From positions 1 through 8,236 of the forward strand of contig DASWVC010000304.1 of the NCBI GenBank assembly GCA_036401335.1: DNA of 8,236 nt, in the 5' to 3' direction. The DNA comes from DASWVC01 sp036401335 (GTDB taxonomy: Bacteria > Verrucomicrobiota > Verrucomicrobiia > Chthoniobacterales > JAFAMB01). How positions within the stretch are numbered: the first letter of the stretch is position 1; every line of letters begins with the position of its first letter. This document shows positions 5,785-8,236 of the stretch, one piece after another. Made by a program: the position numbers and the translations under genes. The notes under the pieces were generated by a model, which had not been told where the DNA came from, did not search any database, and saw nothing but the letters and a program-made list of their open reading frames with translations.

Positions 5785-5834
5785 CCTCCTGCGAACCGTC
5801 CTCCGCCTGATCACAGCTGAAAAACTGCAGGAGG
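5785..5834 (+). promoter_or_regulatory. perfect 8-bp inverted repeat that would mask an SD upstream of the SRPBCC gene
   Basis: CCTCCTGC (5785-5792) is the exact complement of GCAGGAGG (5827-5834), with a 34-base spacer. The right arm is a textbook SD lying 8 bases before an ATG at 5843. That ATG opens a 60-codon frame (MAFVVRYKCTCAQARGH...) overlapping the start of the SRPBCC gene at 5919 in another frame. The arrangement resembles a leader whose SD can be sequestered. The short ORF has no recognisable product, so I do not call it a gene. The SRPBCC ATG itself has no clear SD. Confidence 0.3.
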
Positions 5835-5918
5835 TGTCCTGGATGGCGTTCGTCGTTCGTTACAAATGCACCTGCGCGCAAGCACGGGGTCATCGCAAAA
5901 CAGCTTATCACAAATCCT

Positions 5919-6392
5919 ATGACCACACCCACACCCAGGTCCGAACGCGAACTCGTGATCTCGCGCCTCATCGACGCACCCCGAGAACGCGTCTTCAAGG
6001 CGTGGACCGATCCCGAACTCCTTAAGCAGTGGTTCGCGCCGCTGCCGTGGACCACCCCTGTCGCGGAACTTGACGTGCGGCCCGGAGGCGCCAACCTCAT
6101 CGTCATGCGTGACCCTGCGGGCCGCGAAATTCCAAACCGGGGCGTCTACCTCGAAGTCGTGGAAAACGAACGGCTCGCCTTTACCGATGCTTACACCACT
6201 GCATGGGAGCCGTCGGCTAAACCATTCATGACCGTGATCCTGACGTTTGAAACGGAGGGCACCAAAACAAAGTACACCGCCCGCGTCTTTCATTGGACGG
6301 TTGCCGACCGCGAGGCGCACGAAAAGATGGGCTTCCAGGAAGGCTGGGGACGGTGCGTCGACCAACTCGCGTTGCTCGTGGCGAAAGGATGA
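5919..6392 (+). CDS. SRPBCC-domain protein (AHSA1/START-like)
   Basis: A 157-residue cytosolic protein. It has the hallmark opening of the AHSA1-like SRPBCC family: ELVISRLIDAPRERVFKAW at 11-29, then TDPELLKQWFAP at 30-41. A beta-sheet body follows (ELDVRPGG, MRDPAGREIPNRGVYLEVVENERLAFTD), and FMTVILTFE leads to the C-terminal helix KMGFQEGWGRCVDQLALLVA. The fold makes a hydrophobic cavity for small ligands; substrates differ widely and none can be named here. Such genes are often paired with an ArsR regulator, and none is visible nearby. Start chosen at ATG 5919, just before the conserved region. Length and motifs are complete. The leader carries an 8-bp inverted repeat at 5785-5834. Confidence 0.87.
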   Translation: MTTPTPRSERELVISRLIDAPRERVFKAWTDPELLKQWFAPLPWTTPVAELDVRPGGANLIVMRDPAGREIPNRGVYLEVVENERLAFTDAYTTAWEPSAKPFMTVILTFETEGTKTKYTARVFHWTVADREAHEKMGFQEGWGRCVDQLALLVAKG

Positions 6393-6879
6393 ACGAAAAA
6401 TGTAACTGAACCCACCCGCAGCCCTACCGTCCCATTGAAACATCGAGCGTTGTGGAATGCCGGCCAAGCCGAGGGGCGCGAAATCCGCGCGAAAACATCG
6501 TCTTTGACGGCTTTTATCGATTGGTTGGTTGCAGAGGGCACGAGGTAGCGAGGATGCAGCCGGAAAATGCCGACTTCGAGCAGATCCAGACCAGCTAGCT
6601 CCACGGCGGCATGGACGTGGGTTTTACGTTCGCAACGCACCGCCGCAGAAGCGGCACGGTCGAAACCCCGAGCCGCTCGTTCCAGTGAACTCACCGTGTC
6701 GGTTTGAAGTAGCCCGCCGGCGCGTGCGCCGCGGCGTGACGAGCGACGTCCGCGTCGGTCCTACGCCCAAGCGCCCCGGACCGGCGGCGGTCAGAGAAGT
6801 TGCAAGGCTTTATGGGTTTGGAGTTATCGCAGCTTGGATAGGTCGGGTCAATCACCCTCAGGAATACTCATGGAATTGA
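6393..6879. other. 487-base stretch without a supportable gene; possible gene-tail relic
   Basis: No complete gene is visible on either strand. One plus-strand frame at about 6440-6548 reads ALWNAGQAEGREIRAKT and then LTAFIDWLVAEGTR before TAG (6546-6548). This resembles the last 30 residues of a LysR-type regulator, whose ends are often AFIDWL(V/L)-like. It is too short to be certain. The minus-strand frame over 6430-6694 is probably its shadow. A GC-rich 6-bp dyad (CGGCGC/GCGCCG) lies at 6718-6731. Together with the PadR relic next door, this looks like decayed coding sequence. Confidence 0.3.
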
Positions 6880-7311
6880 CATTCTTGCACCCCTCCGACT
6901 GCTCGACCCGGCGTGGTGTATCCCGCCCTGACCTACCTGGAAGAAACGGGCTTCGCGGTTTCCGAGGCGAACGGCAATAAGAAGCTCTAGGCGATCACCG
7001 AAACCGGCCGGGAGCACCTGGCCAAGAACCGCAAAATCGTGGACGAGGCACTGGAGCAGTTGGCACGTTTCGGCAGAAAGATGGCTCGCGTCCAAAGGCA
7101 TTTCGCCGACGAGGAAGCCGACCACGAGTTTGACGAATCCGACACTCGGACGGCTGGAAAACGAGAGTGGCGCCGGATGAAAGCGGAGTTCCGTGAGCTG
7201 AGCGAAGAACTCAAGGCGGCGCTCTGGGAAAAGATTGATGCGCCCCTCGAAGAAAAGGCGCGTGTGCTCGGTATCTTGAGGAACGCCCTTGCCGCCATTC
7301 GCAAGAAATGA
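6880..7311 (+). pseudogene. PadR-family transcriptional regulator, 5'-truncated with a nonsense codon
   Basis: From 6907 the frame reads PGVVYPALTYLEETGFAVSE, the recognition helix and wing of a PadR winged-helix domain. It continues ANGNKKL, then a TAG at 6988-6990 where relatives have Tyr (KLYxIT), so one TAC-to-TAG change would explain it. After the stop the frame goes on as AITETGREHLAKN and a long charged C-terminal dimerisation helix region (about 7039-7311), ending in LRNALAAIRKK. The first 35-40 residues of the wHTH are missing: an in-frame TGA lies at 6877-6879 and nothing PadR-like precedes it. An internal GTG at 7039 could start a 90-residue helical fragment, but this would not bind DNA. 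PadR proteins normally repress efflux or stress genes; its former target is unknown. Confidence 0.8.
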
Positions 7312-7346
7312 TCCACGTGTTTGGCTGGCCTGACGGGTTGCCATGC

Positions 7347-7366
7347 GCGCCTTGGAGCGCCTTGGA
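7347..7366. repeat. perfect tandem duplication of a 10-base unit
   Basis: GCGCCTTGGA occurs twice head to tail (7347-7356 and 7357-7366) in the 58-base gap between the converging PadR relic and permease gene. Only two copies are present. It may be a slippage product or paired protein-binding half sites. Confidence 0.5.
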
Positions 7367-7369
7367 ATC

Positions 7370-8236
7370 TCAAACACCGGCGTGGATGGCCGGACGTCGC
7401 TGCGCGTCGCACTCCGCTTTCCGTAGCACCTCCCGGGTGATTGGGGCCACGTCGCCATGGCCGCTGAGCATGTAGCGAATCAGGTACAGAAGCGGGTTCC
7501 CTTCCGTCCAGTTGAAGTATGCGTGGGGCGGTTCGTCCGACGTGTCGCGCAGGTGAAGAAGAAAAGCGGCAATCGCGTTAGGGACGGCTGTCCCGGTAGC
7601 CCGCAAAACGCGATACCCGCCGACTTTTACCCCGTGAATGTTAAGGTCGGCCGAAAATTCGCTCGCGTCCCGCACATAAATTTCCAGGAACACGACCGGG
7701 TCGTCCGGCGGGATCTGGTGGTCCTCGCGGGCCGCCTCTTCACGGCTCGCGTACTCTGCCTCGTTCCCAATCCCGGGTTCGTTGGCGATGACGCGCACGG
7801 CTCCGTGAGACGAGACCTCTTTCATAAAACCTTCGGCAACTGGATCAAGCGTGATGTTTTCAACTCGCAACTCGGTCGTTCGCCACACCCGCGACAACAA
7901 CGAGCTCACGACAATGGCGGTGATGAAAAAGGCGCCGATTTTCACCCCGTCGGGTCGTTCGATTATGTTGGTGAGGGTGGTGTAAGCAAAAACCAGTGTG
8001 ATCGACGCGCACCATGCCCGGATCCAGATGGACGCATTCCGATGCCATACCGACAGCGCCACCGCCACCGAAGCCGAGGTCATCAGCACGAGCACGCCCG
8101 TCGCATAGGCACCTCCCTGGGCATCGACATTGGCATGAAAAATGAAGGTAACAACGAACGCGATGGCGATGTAAAGCAGGACCAAAGGCCGGGATCGCCG
8201 CGTCCATTCCGGCGCCATTCCGTACCGGGGCAGGTA
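7370..8236 (-). CDS. APC-family amino-acid permease, C-terminal part (runs off the right edge)
   Basis: This is the last 288 codons of a minus-strand transporter, open to the right edge, with stop TGA at 7370-7372. The ATG at 8216-8218 is internal: the frame continues upstream as YLPRYG, which fits the conserved loop before MAPEW. Four membrane helices are visible: RPLVLLYIAIAFVVTFIFHA, then GAYATGVLVLMTSASVAVAL, SITLVFAYTTLTNII and GAFFITAIVVSSLL. The segment HANVDAQGGAYATGVLVLMTS is typical of large APC-type amino-acid permeases. A cytosolic domain of about 170 residues follows, beginning near RVWRTTELRVENI, with VVFLEIYVRDASEFSADL and the C-terminal FNWTEGNPLLYLIRYMLSGHGDVAPITREVL. The substrate is not evident. 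It converges on the PadR relic. Family call firm, specificity open. Confidence 0.82.
   Translation of the reverse strand, partial: YLPRYGMAPEWTRRSRPLVLLYIAIAFVVTFIFHANVDAQGGAYATGVLVLMTSASVAVALSVWHRNASIWIRAWCASITLVFAYTTLTNIIERPDGVKIGAFFITAIVVSSLLSRVWRTTELRVENITLDPVAEGFMKEVSSHGAVRVIANEPGIGNEAEYASREEAAREDHQIPPDDPVVFLEIYVRDASEFSADLNIHGVKVGGYRVLRATGTAVPNAIAAFLLHLRDTSDEPPHAYFNWTEGNPLLYLIRYMLSGHGDVAPITREVLRKAECDAQRRPAIHAGV

Noticed and set aside
5811..6467. 218-codon minus-strand frame over the SRPBCC gene
   Set aside because: It is the antisense of the SRPBCC gene, whose plus-strand protein has clear family motifs.
6871..6910. TTGACA at 6876-6881 as a -35 promoter box
   Set aside because: No convincing -10 box at 16-18 bases, and the downstream gene is a truncated relic.

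Overview
The window is GC-rich, densely coded bacterial DNA. It looks like an accessory stretch of a Gram-negative genome, plausibly a soil or environmental lineage such as Acidobacteriota, Verrucomicrobiota or Proteobacteria. Supporting this are a secreted bufferin-like metallophore precursor with a DoxX partner, a cupin matching the Granulicella hydroxynitrile-lyase type, and an APC transporter with a long cytosolic tail. I cannot fix the phylum from sequence alone. Several start codons lack a good Shine-Dalgarno (SD) sequence.

Layout. 1-333 (minus) is the N-terminal end of an MFS exporter that runs off the left edge. 334-624 is an upstream region with a doubtful minus-strand ORF and two short dyads. 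625-1857 (plus) holds a Cys-rich secreted peptide of the bufferin (BufA2-like) type, a hairpin, a DoxX membrane protein, and a possible 57-residue ORF overlapping the DoxX stop. 1902-2690 (plus) encodes a membrane-anchored pentapeptide-repeat protein. 2714-3246 is a truncated, frameshifted ISL3-family transposase. 3385-3545 is a chimera of a short-chain dehydrogenase (SDR) N-terminus and an AraC helix-turn-helix piece. 3652-4047 is an intact manganese-type cupin with every signature residue of the GtHNL hydroxynitrile lyases. 4117-5667 is a CPA1 (NhaP-type) Na+/H+ antiporter. 5919-6392 is an SRPBCC/AHSA1 protein. 6393-6879 has no supportable gene. 6880-7311 is a PadR-family regulator broken by a nonsense codon and missing its N-terminus. 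7370-8236 (minus) is the C-terminal part of an APC-family amino-acid permease that runs off the right edge.

How the parts relate. The bufferin-like peptide and DoxX form a plausible metal-handling pair. The maturation enzymes of characterised systems (DUF692 BufB/HvfB and DUF2063 BufC/HvfC) are absent, and the 268 bases between the two genes cannot hold them. This is the best candidate for something unusual here. The cupin probably once sat in a small redox or detoxification operon whose SDR and AraC genes survive only as fused fragments. Intact genes alternate with remnants (ISL3 transposase, SDR/AraC, PadR), so 2.7-7.3 kb reads as a turnover hotspot. I found no CRISPR array, tRNA, rRNA or complete mobile element.
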